Positions 1 through 8,977 of a stretch of DNA of 64,000 nt are shown one piece after another. The stretch is from CALODP01 sp942492055. Lineage in GTDB: Bacteria; Bacteroidota; Ignavibacteria; Ignavibacteriales; Melioribacteraceae. The position numbers were made by a program, and so were the translations under genes. Position 1 is the stretch's first letter. Every line of letters begins with the position of its first letter. The stretch is from assembly GCA_942492055.1 (NCBI GenBank), contig CALODP010000015.1, forward strand, positions 620,001 to 684,000, given 5' to 3'. A model generated the notes under the pieces. It was not told the DNA's origin. It saw only the letters and a list, made by a program, of their open reading frames with translations, and ran no database searches.

Positions 1-508
1 CTTCCCGTTCGATTGCTATTGCTTCGTGTTCGGGAATGATTGCTTCTCATTCGATTGGCATTGCTTCGTGTTCGAAAATGATTACACTTAGGTCATTACT
101 AATGCCGGATTGAGAGTAACTGACGAAACATTATTGTATCCCAAATGCCTAACCGACGTTCCGCATAAACAATCTGTCGTGCCTTGATGATAAACGATCG
201 CTACGGAACTATGTTCGGTCATGACGCAATCCTTTCCCATCATGACTTAAGAATGTTCGATCATGACTCAAGAGTAAAAGACCATACCACAATCCTATTC
301 GGGCATTCCTTAAGAGTATTCTACCGCGCCTTAATCTTATTCGATGATGCCACAATCGTAATCGGTCGCTACACAACTATATTCGATTGTCTGATTACCT
401 TTGTGCTATGACCGATTATTATTGTGTCATGTCCGATTGTCTTTGTGTCATGACCGATTATCATTGAGTCAAGTCAGATTGTCTTTGAGTCATGGTCGAA
501 TATCATTA
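1..508. repeat. Degenerate 21-bp tandem array 1
   Basis: About 24 units of 21 bp fill the window start and continue beyond it. Units 1-84 follow a cttcgtgttcgattgctattg-like pattern. From 190 to 504 fifteen units stay in exact 21-bp register, for example at 211, 232, 253 and so on to 484, although single bases vary strongly. The last units read like tgtcatgaccgattatcattg. The section 85-189 fits the register poorly. No gene is supported here; the short open frames come from the stop-poor repeat. It lies about 45 bp beyond the 3' end of the eIF2B-like gene. Confidence 0.85.
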
Positions 509-553
509 AGCCCTTTTGGGAAGGATAAATGGAATCGCTTTAGAAAAGAGAGG

Positions 554-1339
554 TTAGGGGAGAAGGATTGTTATTGCTTTGCTTTTTACTACTTCAAAGT
601 ACTTGTTGGTAATAGCAACCTCTTTCGGGGCATCGGGCCAGATTTCGGAGGGAGATTGTTCCGGCTGGGTGTATTGGAAATCGGTTGTTTGTTTTGAGAT
701 CTCTCCCAACACATAGAGAGGTTTGCCGTAGTGTTCGCAAAGTATTGCCAGTAGTTTGCTTCCGGTTTTGTTAACAATCGCGCCATCGGCAAGAATAGCG
801 TCGCATCCTATAATTGTTGCGTCGCATTCGGCTACTTCATCAGGGAGCATACTTTCGGTTACAAGTTTTGTTTTTATCCCTTCCTTCGCGAAAGCCTCGG
901 CCATAATTCTTCCTTCCATAATCGGGCGGGATTCCGAAACGGTTATTAGCTTGATCGGAGAAATCTTGTTCAGTTCCTTTAAGGTTCCGAGAACAGTGGA
1001 GCTATTCGAAAGGGTAACTATTCTTTTCAGGGAGTGACCTCTCTTATGCAGTTGATTTGCGAGAGATAAATATTTCCGGGAAATTGCCCTGGCGATTGTA
1101 TGGAAAAACTCTTCCGGTTCATCCAGATTCTTTTCGGAGAGGAATGTTTGAACCTGATCAATATAGGCAGAAATAGCGGGGAAGTGGGATAACCTTTCTT
1201 TAATCTCGTTGATGAGTTTAGGTTCGGAAAGGAGTCTCTCCATATTATTAAGCAGCCATTCGTTGATATTTAAGAGGATGGAATGGCTGCCTGAAGAATT
1301 GTCCTCGAGAATCCTTTCCAGTTCACGGTTCGGCGTCAT
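554..1339 (-). CDS. eIF2B / ribose-1,5-bisphosphate isomerase-like protein
   Basis: Member of the family holding eukaryotic eIF2B subunits, MtnA (methylthioribose-1-phosphate isomerase) and archaeal ribose-1,5-bisphosphate isomerase. The family Rossmann half shows TLSNSST near residue 109, SESRP near 135 and GCDAILADG near 178, then VNKTGS; the Asp of GCDA corresponds to the catalytic acid of the isomerases. Length 261 aa is short for MtnA. I chose the ATG at 1339 rather than one 26 codons upstream because it starts 7 bp after the stress-protein stop, avoiding a long overlap. It is the last gene of a four-gene operon. A sugar-phosphate aldose-ketose isomerase is more likely than a translation factor; the substrate is not predictable. 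Confidence 0.8.
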   Translation of the reverse strand: MTPNRELERILEDNSSGSHSILLNINEWLLNNMERLLSEPKLINEIKERLSHFPAISAYIDQVQTFLSEKNLDEPEEFFHTIARAISRKYLSLANQLHKRGHSLKRIVTLSNSSTVLGTLKELNKISPIKLITVSESRPIMEGRIMAEAFAKEGIKTKLVTESMLPDEVAECDATIIGCDAILADGAIVNKTGSKLLAILCEHYGKPLYVLGEISKQTTDFQYTQPEQSPSEIWPDAPKEVAITNKYFEVVKSKAITILLP

Positions 1340-1346
1340 AAGATTC

Positions 1347-1814
1347 TCAAGCTTTGAAACGGAAGCCTTTGTGAGGCTCGCGAATAGTAAGAACCGGACA
1401 AGGAGCTTTGCGCACAACTTTTTCGGCGGTACTACCGAAAAGAAGGTGCTCTACCCCCGTATGACCGTGGGTGGCAATGATTATAAGGTCGATGTTATAT
1501 TCGGCGGCCGTATCTATTATTTCCATGAAAGGTTTGCCGGTTCGAATAATAGTTTCGACTTCGAGCCCCATGGTAAGCTCCGATTCTGCCAGACTACGGA
1601 GCTCCTCTTCGGCTCGTTTGTTAATTTCCACCTCTGTGGTCGGGACCGCAATTTGTCCCATACTGAAATCCGCCGGATAAATCATAGGTTCGCTAACATA
1701 CACGAGATACATCTTCGCGTTGAATTTCTTAGCGAAATTTTCAGAATAGCGGAGGGCATTTTTCGAATAGTCCGAAAAATCAATAGGGACAAGAATTTTG
1801 TTTATGTCATACAT
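1347..1814 (-). CDS. Universal stress protein (UspA family)
   Basis: Single-domain cytoplasmic Usp of 155 aa, the usual length. The N-terminal beta strand and IDFSDYS motif start at residue 7. The C-terminal nucleotide loop THGHTG-x6-GST lies at about 115-129, with CPVLTIR after it. The first glycine of the usual G-x2-G-x9-G-S/T ATP motif is Ala, so ATP binding is likely but not certain. A strong ribosome site (GGAGGAGG) precedes the ATG, and the start is 1 bp from the stop of the cyclic-nucleotide-binding gene, so the two are translated together. Its partner suggests a stress or energy-state response. Confidence 0.92.
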   Translation of the reverse strand: MYDINKILVPIDFSDYSKNALRYSENFAKKFNAKMYLVYVSEPMIYPADFSMGQIAVPTTEVEINKRAEEELRSLAESELTMGLEVETIIRTGKPFMEIIDTAAEYNIDLIIIATHGHTGVEHLLFGSTAEKVVRKAPCPVLTIREPHKGFRFKA

Positions 1815-1815
1815 C

Positions 1816-2364
1816 TTATACCTCCTCCATTTTATCGAATGATTTGCTTTGCATTTCGAGATAATCGTTATTGACCGCTCGTAGGCGGGTAGCGAGAATC
1901 TCGGTTAAACCTTTCATAACATTTATACCTATTCGCGGGTATCTCTCTATGAAGTGATCAAGATCCGGTTTGAAAATAACGGCCAATTTGGATTCTTTAA
2001 GTGAAACGGCGGAGGCGGAACGGACATCATTATCGAGCAGAGCCATTTCTCCGAAGAAATCTCCGCGTGAAAGCCTTGTTAGTCCGATGTTCATGTTATC
2101 TTCGGTAGAGAGGGAGATTTCAACTTCTCCTTCCCTTATAATATAAAGAGCGATACCGGGATCACCTTGGTAAAAAACATATTCGTTGGGAGCGTAAAGA
2201 CGATTGTGGATGATTTTCATTAGGTGTTTTAAGTGGGTGCGGGAAAATCCGGCAAAAAGAGGTAAGGAAAGAAGTAAATCTTCTATATCGGTCTTTTCGG
2301 CGGGGGTTTTGAAAAGATTAGCCCAAAAGCCACTTCCTCGTTCGACCTTATTTGAAGTATCCAT
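1816..2364 (-). CDS. Cyclic-nucleotide-binding domain protein without HTH
   Basis: A 182-aa protein built around one cAMP/cGMP-binding beta-roll, about residues 35-150. The phosphate-binding cassette FFGEMALLDNDVRSASA keeps the Glu and Arg that contact cyclic nucleotide in CRP and PKA regulatory domains. After the domain there is only a short helical tail and no recognisable helix-turn-helix, so it is probably a sensor or adaptor rather than a transcription factor. The ATG at 2364 has AGAGGA just upstream; a longer frame would overlap hisA by 46 bp. It lies between hisA and the stress-protein gene. Ligand identity is unknown. Confidence 0.85.
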   Translation of the reverse strand: MDTSNKVERGSGFWANLFKTPAEKTDIEDLLLSLPLFAGFSRTHLKHLMKIIHNRLYAPNEYVFYQGDPGIALYIIREGEVEISLSTEDNMNIGLTRLSRGDFFGEMALLDNDVRSASAVSLKESKLAVIFKPDLDHFIERYPRIGINVMKGLTEILATRLRAVNNDYLEMQSKSFDKMEEV

Positions 2365-2372
2365 ATTATCCT

Positions 2373-3125
2373 CTAAGTGAATAAACCGGATTCCGCAATG
2401 CGCCAGATCTTCTGGCAAGCGAATTTATTTTCGTACAGAGCTCTTCCTATAATAACAGAATCAATTCCTTGATCGTAATATTTGTTTAGTTCAATAAGTT
2501 CTTTATAATTTGTTACTCCACCGGAATGAGTAACCTTAAGTCCTGTTTCGTCGGCGATTTTTCTGGAAAGTTCTATGTTTGCTCCTTTAAGCATACCGTT
2601 TCGCTCGACGTCGGTAACAATACATCTCTCAATTCCAATTTTAGCAAGTTTTTTGGCAAAATCAAGTGGAGAAACATTAATCTTCTCTTTTCTGCCGTGG
2701 ATAAGGACATTTTCCCCGAAAACGTCTATAGCGGCAGAGATTTTTTTAGGTCCGAATTTATTAAAAATCTTTTCGAATTCGGGAGTGTTTTTGTAAGCCA
2801 GGGAACCGACAACAATTCTGTAAACCCCGAGAGAGAATGCTTCTTCGGCATCCACAAGAGATTTGATTCCTCCACCGTATTCGACGGGAATAATAACGGA
2901 GTTACAAATTTCCTCGATAATATCGAAGTTATTATGGGTATGCTTGCTCGAAGCGTCGAAATCGACTACATGGAGGCAACGGGCGTTTTCGGCACGCCAT
3001 ATCATAGCCATAGAGACCGGATCGTCACCGTAGTCAGAACATCCCAATTCGGGAATGCCTTGCACAACTCTTACGGTTTTTCCGTCTTTAATATCAATTG
3101 AAGGAATAACTAATATGTTTGGCAT
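2373..3125 (-). CDS. hisA: HisA-like phosphoribosyl isomerase
   Basis: A TIM-barrel protein of 250 aa, the normal HisA length. HisA catalyses the Amadori isomerisation of ProFAR to PRFAR in histidine synthesis. Visible motifs are IPSIDIKDGK with the first catalytic Asp near residue 10, HVVDFDAS, EYGGGIKS (phosphate site), AAIDVFG with the second Asp, TDVERNGMLKGAN and HSGGVTN. Some usually conserved positions differ: GW is GR, the DGT of the sixth strand is NGM, and Q of QVGGGIR is E. No other his gene is nearby and it leads an operon with stress-type genes. It is HisA or a paralogue; I favour HisA at moderate confidence. Confidence 0.75.
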   Translation of the reverse strand: MPNILVIPSIDIKDGKTVRVVQGIPELGCSDYGDDPVSMAMIWRAENARCLHVVDFDASSKHTHNNFDIIEEICNSVIIPVEYGGGIKSLVDAEEAFSLGVYRIVVGSLAYKNTPEFEKIFNKFGPKKISAAIDVFGENVLIHGRKEKINVSPLDFAKKLAKIGIERCIVTDVERNGMLKGANIELSRKIADETGLKVTHSGGVTNYKELIELNKYYDQGIDSVIIGRALYENKFACQKIWRIAESGLFT

Positions 3126-3384
3126 ATTTCTACTTCCGAGTTTCGCTTTACTAAAATTAGAGAATTAACACAGACACAAACTGTAAAACGCCCGGCAAAA
3201 ATAATAAAAGATTAACTATTTATCAGAAATAAAAATCATTGGTTTCTTTTCTTTATCTCCATAGAAAAATAAGGAATCCTTCCGAAAATGCAAACAGATA
3301 ATCAGTTATAGAGTAAAGAGAAAGGAATAATAATTATTTTGTCAAATCTTGACATTATAGAGCTTATTAGCCATATTGGGCACC
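3126..3384. promoter_or_regulatory. Divergent intergenic region
   Basis: About 260 bp of AT-rich DNA between the minus-strand hisA operon and the plus-strand hydrolase; it must hold both promoters. A TTGACA lies near 3350, but no matching -10 box at good spacing stands out, so I make no exact promoter call. Confidence 0.4.
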
Positions 3385-4215
3385 ATGAACAAAGAATTTA
3401 CCTTCACTACCCATGACGGGGAGATAATACGATCCACAACTTTTGGTCAGGAGAATCTTACCGAAGCGCCATGTTTGATTTTCGTACATGGTTTCAAAGG
3501 ATTCAAAGATTGGGGATTCGGGCCATATTTGGGAGAATATTTCGCCGAGAAGGGGTATTTCGTTATTACATTCAATTTCTCACACAATGGTATCGGGAAT
3601 AATAAGTTGGAATTTACCGAACCGGAAAAATTCGCCAGAAATACATTTTCGCGGGAGGTAGGGGAATTGAATGAAATTATATCCGCTTACGAATCGGGCT
3701 TTTTCGGAAATACGAGGAACAATAAGATCGGGATTATCGGTCATAGCAGAGGTGGGGCAATAGCGCTACTTACCGCGGCTATGAACAATTCGGTTTCGGC
3801 TCTGGTTACTTGGGCCGGTGTTTCAAAGTTGGATCGTTATTCGAAAAGGCAGAAAGAAGTATGGCGAGAAAAGGGAGTATTCGAAGTGCTCAATAGCAGA
3901 ACCAAGCAGGTGATGCGTCTTAATGTGAGTTTGCTAGAGGATATTGAGCAAAACGGAGATAAACTTCTGAACATAGAGAAAGGGGTAAAGAATCTGAATA
4001 AACCTTATCTGATAGCTCACGGAAGCCAGGATTTGGCAGTTCCGTTAAAAGAGGCCGAGCAGCTGTATGCTTGGGGGAATAAGGAATACACAGAACTCTT
4101 TGTAATTGAAAGTACAGGACATACCTTTGATATTAAGCACCCATTTGAAGAGAGCAACGAAAAGTTTGAAAATCTGTTGAATACGACACGTCTGTTTTTT
4201 GCTAAGAACTTGTAG
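3385..4215 (+). CDS. Alpha/beta hydrolase (dienelactone hydrolase / FrsA-like)
   Basis: A 276-aa cytoplasmic alpha/beta hydrolase without a signal peptide. The oxyanion region is FVHGFKGFKDW near residue 32, the nucleophile elbow is GHSRGG near 121, the acid lies in AHGSQDLAVP and the catalytic His in STGHTFD near 249. The family cleaves ester or acyl bonds; the substrate cannot be read from the sequence. I start at the ATG at 3385; an in-frame TTG lies three codons upstream. It stands alone, 39 bp before the Fe-S oxidoreductase gene. Confidence 0.88.
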   Translation: MNKEFTFTTHDGEIIRSTTFGQENLTEAPCLIFVHGFKGFKDWGFGPYLGEYFAEKGYFVITFNFSHNGIGNNKLEFTEPEKFARNTFSREVGELNEIISAYESGFFGNTRNNKIGIIGHSRGGAIALLTAAMNNSVSALVTWAGVSKLDRYSKRQKEVWREKGVFEVLNSRTKQVMRLNVSLLEDIEQNGDKLLNIEKGVKNLNKPYLIAHGSQDLAVPLKEAEQLYAWGNKEYTELFVIESTGHTFDIKHPFEESNEKFENLLNTTRLFFAKNL

Positions 4216-4254
4216 CTAACCACTGGTTTATTCAAAAATATAGATGTAGTTAAG

Positions 4255-6252
4255 ATGGAAATTAAAAACATTATTTTTATTCTGGTTTTCTTAGCGTCAT
4301 TCGGTTTTTTGTTTTATAGTTTATCACGTAAGCTATCCTATTTGAAATTAGGTGTCGGTGACGATCGGTTCGGTTCCCCTGGGAATAGAATCAAAAACGT
4401 ATTTAAAATTGCTTTCGGGCAAAGTAAGCTTCTCAGAGATCCCGTTGCGGGAACGATTCACTTCCTCATCTTTTGGGGATTTATGTTATTTTTATTTGCC
4501 GTTATCGAGTCGATAATTCAGGGATTCTATACCCCTTTTTCCCTCGAATTTCTCGGTCCCTTCTTTTCGGTAATAACAGTTGTACAAGACCTTTTCGGAG
4601 TGTTGGTTTTTGTTGCTGTAATCTGGGCAATTTTCAGGCGTTTCGTTCAGAAAATCGACAGGCTTGAAGTTGAGAAAGCGGGAAAAATGGACGCTCTTTT
4701 GATTCTTCTATTAATACTAATGGTTGTTGTTTCAATGTTTCTTCAGAACTCCGCAGCCCTTGCTCTGAACGGTTTCCAGCCTGCTGAATATGAATTTCGA
4801 CCAATATCAAGTGCTTTTTCTAATATTATTTTCGAAAATAATGCATATTCGGCAAAAATTATCTTTGAAATTTCTTGGTGGACACATATCTTAGTGATCT
4901 TTTTCTTTATGAATTTTTTGCCCTATTCAAAACATTTTCATGTTTTTACTTCAATTCCGAATGTCTTTTTTCAAAAGCTCGGAAGAGAAAAGTTCTCTTT
5001 GAAGCCTCTGGATTTGGAGGATGAAGAAGCGGAACAATTTGGGGTAGCGGATGTTGAGCATCTTTCCTGGAAGCAACTGTTAGACGGATTTGCCTGTACG
5101 GAATGTGGCAGATGTGCCGAAGCGTGTCCTGCGGCAAGCACCGGAAAACTCCTTTCTCCTAGGAAGATAATCGTAGATATCAGACATCGGTTGGAAGAAA
5201 AAGCGCCGATTTTGATAAAAAATAGTGAAAATTCACAAGATATAGTTGACAAAACGCTAGTAAATCATTATATCTCGTCCGCTGAATTATGGGCTTGTAC
5301 AACATGCGGAGCCTGTGTTCAGGAATGTCCTGTCACAATAGAGCATATCGATTCGATAGTTGATATGCGAAGAAACCTTGTTTTGATGGAATCGCAGTTC
5401 CCCGCAGAGCTGAACAGTCTCTTTAAGAATTTGGAGACGAACTTCTCTCCGTGGGCATTTAACGCTCAAGATCGAGCCGAATGGGCCGATGGATTGGAAA
5501 TAAAAACAATGGCGGAAGATTCGAACTGTGATTATCTTTACTGGGTCGGATGCGCAGGATCTTTTGACGCGCGCTATCAGAAAGTATCGAGAGCTTTTGC
5601 GCAGTTGATGCGGAGAGGGGGAGTTGATTTCAGAATACTCGGTGCCGAAGAAAAATGTAATGGTGATACAGCGAGAAGATTGGGTAACGAGTATCTTGCT
5701 CAGACGTTGATGCAAGAGAACATAGAAACCCTAAACGGATATGGTGTTAAAAAGATTGTAACGGCTTGTCCGCATTGTTACAATTCTCTTAAGAACGAAT
5801 ATCCTCAGTTTGGTGGAGAGTTTGAAGTAATTCATCACTCTGAAATGATAAAAGAGTTGTTGGATAGCGGAAAACTTGAGCTTAGCGGAGAAAAGAGAAA
5901 AGAAAAGGTAACTTTCCACGATTCTTGTTATCTTGGCAGATATAATGGAATCTATGAGGAACCACGCTCGGTAATCGAATCGGTAACCGGTGAAAAGGTA
6001 ATAGAAATGAACCGTAAAGAAGATAAAGGATTCTGTTGCGGTGCCGGTGGCGGAAGAATGTTCCTTGAAGAGACCGAAGGGAAAAGAATTAATGAAGAAC
6101 GTACCGAAGAGGCAATAGCCACCGGTGCGGAAACAGTTGCTTCTGCTTGTCCGTTCTGTATGACAATGCTGAACGACGGTTTGAAGACAATAGATAATAC
6201 TGATTTGCAAGTGAAAGATATTGCAGAAGTTGTTTTAGAAAATATTAAATAA
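4255..6252 (+). CDS. Membrane Fe-S oxidoreductase, HdrD-like with NarI-type anchor
   Basis: A 665-aa fusion. Residues 1-235 carry about five membrane helices with histidines suited to heme b, resembling the nitrate reductase gamma/HdrE fold. Then come two [4Fe-4S] ferredoxin motifs, CTECGRCAEACP near 281 and CTTCGACVQECP near 345. Two CCG (cysteine-rich) domains follow, including EKCNGD, ACPHC, CCGAGGG and ACPFC. Such proteins pass electrons between soluble carriers, often ETF or heterodisulfide-like partners, and membrane quinone. No ETF genes are adjacent, so the donor is unknown. It has its own ATG and is followed 32 bp later by the Hc1-like gene. Confidence 0.88.
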   Translation: MEIKNIIFILVFLASFGFLFYSLSRKLSYLKLGVGDDRFGSPGNRIKNVFKIAFGQSKLLRDPVAGTIHFLIFWGFMLFLFAVIESIIQGFYTPFSLEFLGPFFSVITVVQDLFGVLVFVAVIWAIFRRFVQKIDRLEVEKAGKMDALLILLLILMVVVSMFLQNSAALALNGFQPAEYEFRPISSAFSNIIFENNAYSAKIIFEISWWTHILVIFFFMNFLPYSKHFHVFTSIPNVFFQKLGREKFSLKPLDLEDEEAEQFGVADVEHLSWKQLLDGFACTECGRCAEACPAASTGKLLSPRKIIVDIRHRLEEKAPILIKNSENSQDIVDKTLVNHYISSAELWACTTCGACVQECPVTIEHIDSIVDMRRNLVLMESQFPAELNSLFKNLETNFSPWAFNAQDRAEWADGLEIKTMAEDSNCDYLYWVGCAGSFDARYQKVSRAFAQLMRRGGVDFRILGAEEKCNGDTARRLGNEYLAQTLMQENIETLNGYGVKKIVTACPHCYNSLKNEYPQFGGEFEVIHHSEMIKELLDSGKLELSGEKRKEKVTFHDSCYLGRYNGIYEEPRSVIESVTGEKVIEMNRKEDKGFCCGAGGGRMFLEETEGKRINEERTEEAIATGAETVASACPFCMTMLNDGLKTIDNTDLQVKDIAEVVLENIK

Positions 6253-6284
6253 TCTTATTACATTTTTATTAATGGAGGTTAATC

Positions 6285-6476
6285 ATGAGTGAAAAGTATA
6301 CTCAGTTAGTTGAAATGGTAAAAGGCTTGGAAGCTGACGTTGAAAAATTCTACGGAAAAGGACAGGCTGCAGCCGGAACAAGAGTTCGTAAAGGAATGAG
6401 CGACATCAAAAAATTAGCTCAGGACATCAGAACTGACGTTCAAGATATCAAAAACGCTAGAAAAGAAGATAAATAA
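6285..6476 (+). CDS. Histone H1-like protein (Hc1 family)
   Basis: A 63-aa basic helical protein. It matches the small Hc1-like proteins common in Bacteroidetes, with the features LEADVEKFYGKG, AAGTRVRKGM and LAQDIRTDVQDIK. In chlamydiae Hc1 condenses DNA; the Bacteroidetes homologues are assumed to be nucleoid-associated. The ribosome site AATGGAGG is strong and a good terminator follows at once, as expected for an abundant small protein. The coiled C-terminal half may oligomerise. DNA binding is inferred from the family. Confidence 0.88.
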   Translation: MSEKYTQLVEMVKGLEADVEKFYGKGQAAAGTRVRKGMSDIKKLAQDIRTDVQDIKNARKEDK

Positions 6477-6487
6477 AATCTTTCTTA

Positions 6488-6528
6488 GGAAAAGCCGGTC
6501 ATTTAGGTGAACGGCTTTTCTTTTTTTG
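6488..6528 (+). terminator. Rho-independent terminator after Hc1-like gene
   Basis: A GAAAAGCCG / CGGCTTTTC stem closes about 13 nt of loop and is followed by a run of T. It ends the Hc1-like transcript. Confidence 0.85.
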
Positions 6529-6617
6529 TTGCTCCGCTACTATTCTATACTTTCATTCCTCCTTCATAACCACTAAATTTGTGTCTTTCTATTACTCAAA
6601 GATCAGGTGTTTTAACC

Positions 6618-7763
6618 GTGCGCAAAGTATTTGTATTAATATTTCTCATTAGCTCGTCCATTTTCGGGCAAGATTCGTTAATTGTGTTCAGAGATCCGAT
6701 AACAAGTGTTGATTTTTCTTTTATCGGGGATTTAATGTGTCATTCCACCCAATTCAAATATGCTCAGGTAACTCCTGATTCTTTTGATTTTAAGCCGGTG
6801 TACAGAGAGATAAAAAAATATTTAGCGGAACCCGATTTTATGATCGCAAATTACGAAACGGTTAACGCGGGAGAAGATGTCGGATATATTGGTTATCCCG
6901 TATTCAATACTCCCGATTCATTTGCAGAAGCAATCAAAGAGGCTGGAATAGATATCGTTTCCACGGCCAACAACCATTGCTTCGATCAGAGGGAGAAAGG
7001 GATTCTAAAGACACTGGACTTATTGAATACGCTTGATATAGAGGCTGTAGGTACTTACAAATCTGCCGCGGATAGAGATTCCATCAGAATTTTTGAGAAG
7101 AAAGGGATAAGCTTCGCTCTGCTAACTTATACATCATTTACAAATATCCCGAACAGAACTTATGGTAAAGAGTACCTGCTAAACTATTCCGATACTCTTT
7201 TGATAAAAAGAGATATTGAGAAAGCCAAATCCCTTGATCCCGATTTGGTCATTCTGTTTTTGCATTTCGGACAGGAATATAAGAGAGAACCGAACGATTA
7301 TCAGAAAAGAATAGTTAATAAGGCAAGGGAATACGGTGCGGATATCATTATCGGAAGTCATCCGCATGTGATTCAACCGATAGATTATTTCCCGACAAAC
7401 AATGGGCGCATTGACACAGGGTTTGTTGCTTATTCTTTGGGTAACTTTATTTCCAACCAACGTTGGCGGTATTCCGATACAGGAGTAATTTTGAATTTCA
7501 CCGTAAAGAAGGATACCGTAGCAAATAAGGTTTCTGTGCACGATCTGAATTATCTGCCGGCATGGGTATTCAAAGGGAGAACAGCGAGAGGGGACGAATA
7601 TATTATTCTTCCTTCCGAATTGGCTCTGAGTGATACTAGCGGGACTTTATTCCCTTACTTAGGGGAAAAGGATAGGGAGATGATGAAAGAGGCTTTTGAG
7701 GATACCAAAGAGATTATGGAAAAATATTCCGACAAGCCGAGGTTGCGCAAAATTACAAAATAG
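6618..7763 (+). CDS. CapA-like (PGA_cap) metallophosphatase-fold protein, secreted
   Basis: About 381 aa. The best start is the GTG at 6618, which gives a normal signal peptide (RKVFVLIFLISSSIFG); upstream in-frame codons would spoil it. The mature part follows the PGA_cap domain: FIGDLMCH, ANYET, STANNHCFDQ, GSHPHVIQP and YSLGNFISNQ, all near metal-site residues of the calcineurin-like fold. Relatives include CapA of poly-gamma-glutamate capsules, but no capBC is present, so a periplasmic hydrolase role on a polymer or envelope substrate is as likely. It ends 11 bp before the MFS gene. Confidence 0.82.
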   Translation: MRKVFVLIFLISSSIFGQDSLIVFRDPITSVDFSFIGDLMCHSTQFKYAQVTPDSFDFKPVYREIKKYLAEPDFMIANYETVNAGEDVGYIGYPVFNTPDSFAEAIKEAGIDIVSTANNHCFDQREKGILKTLDLLNTLDIEAVGTYKSAADRDSIRIFEKKGISFALLTYTSFTNIPNRTYGKEYLLNYSDTLLIKRDIEKAKSLDPDLVILFLHFGQEYKREPNDYQKRIVNKAREYGADIIIGSHPHVIQPIDYFPTNNGRIDTGFVAYSLGNFISNQRWRYSDTGVILNFTVKKDTVANKVSVHDLNYLPAWVFKGRTARGDEYIILPSELALSDTSGTLFPYLGEKDREMMKEAFEDTKEIMEKYSDKPRLRKITK

Positions 7764-7774
7764 ATTGAGGACGC

Positions 7775-8977
7775 ATGAGCAGAAGAAAAGCGTCATTGGG
7801 AATTATTTTTACGACAGTATTCATTGACCTGCTGGGATTCGGAATTCTGATACCTATACTTCCGGTTTTTGCAAGTAAGGATTTGGATATTTCCGATTTC
7901 AATATCGGGATAATAGTTGGAATATATTCTTTGATGCAATTCCTTTTCAATCCTCTTCTGGGAAAAGTATCCGACAAGATAGGGCGCCGCCCTCTTGTAC
8001 TTGTTACTCTAATGATTACATCTATTTCTTACCTTATCTTCAGTTTTGCGGAATCCTTTTTAGTCCTTTTTCTGTCACGAATGTTGGCCGGATTAGGTGG
8101 AAGCAATATCGGAGTAGCGCAAGCATATATAGCTGATATTACTGAAGAGAAAGATCGTTCAAAAGGAATGGGACTGATTGGTGCAGCTTTCGGATTAGGG
8201 TTTGTTTTCGGACCGATGATCGGAGGAGTAATTTCGGAGTATGGTTACGAAATGGCCGGATTTGGCGCGGCCGGATTTTCATTTCTCGCGTTTATCTTTG
8301 CGGTAGTTTTTTTGCCGGAATCGTTAAAAGAAAAAAAATCGGGGAAAGATATTTCTCTGAAATTATTCGATATAGAGGGAATAAAGAGTACGATGAAAAT
8401 GCCAATGGTTGGTTTGTTAATCATACTCTTTTTTATTATTGTATTCTCGATGGCCAATATTTACGGTACCTTTGCGTTATTAGGAGATCAAGAGTACGGT
8501 TTCTCGGATAGAGAAAACGGATACTTGTTCGGAATCATCGGATTGGTCGGGGCTATAGTACAGGGAGGACTGATAAAAAAAATCTCCTCTTTATTTAGTG
8601 AAAGAATTTTAATACTTTCGGGAGCTGTATTTATGATGCTCGGGTTAGGATTGATTCCTTATGGCGGAAGTTTCTCGGGAGTAGCTATTGTTGTTACGAT
8701 ACTTGCACTAGGAACCGGAATTTTGCAACCCACAATTCTCAGCATGATTTCCAAATTTTCCCCGAGCTCCGAGCAAGGTACGATTTTGGGATTAAATCAA
8801 TCCTTCGCCTCATTGGCCAGAGTATTGGGGCCGCTTTGGGGAGGATTCGCGTTCGAGTTTATCGGATACCAATTCCCGTTTTTAACAGGAGCCGTATTTA
8901 CTTTTCTTACTTTTCTAATATCGGCTTTCTTATTAAACACAAACAAAATGAAAGTAGAGAGAGAATGTTCAAAATAG
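7775..8977 (+). CDS. MFS drug-efflux transporter (TetA-like DHA1)
   Basis: A 400-aa inner-membrane protein with 12 predicted helices. The N-terminus FIDLLGFGILIPILP and the loop 2-3 motif A, GKVSDKIGRRP, are typical of proton-driven DHA1 exporters of the TetA type. The second half begins after a charged loop near residues 185-205. It probably exports small hydrophobic compounds; a tetracycline role is not implied. Its 3' end overlaps the dus start by 13 bp, so the two are co-transcribed. Confidence 0.88.
   Translation: MSRRKASLGIIFTTVFIDLLGFGILIPILPVFASKDLDISDFNIGIIVGIYSLMQFLFNPLLGKVSDKIGRRPLVLVTLMITSISYLIFSFAESFLVLFLSRMLAGLGGSNIGVAQAYIADITEEKDRSKGMGLIGAAFGLGFVFGPMIGGVISEYGYEMAGFGAAGFSFLAFIFAVVFLPESLKEKKSGKDISLKLFDIEGIKSTMKMPMVGLLIILFFIIVFSMANIYGTFALLGDQEYGFSDRENGYLFGIIGLVGAIVQGGLIKKISSLFSERILILSGAVFMMLGLGLIPYGGSFSGVAIVVTILALGTGILQPTILSMISKFSPSSEQGTILGLNQSFASLARVLGPLWGGFAFEFIGYQFPFLTGAVFTFLTFLISAFLLNTNKMKVERECSK

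Noticed and set aside
184..697. Two short plus-strand frames in array 1
   Set aside because: They translate the degenerate repeat and the second overlaps the eIF2B-like gene.
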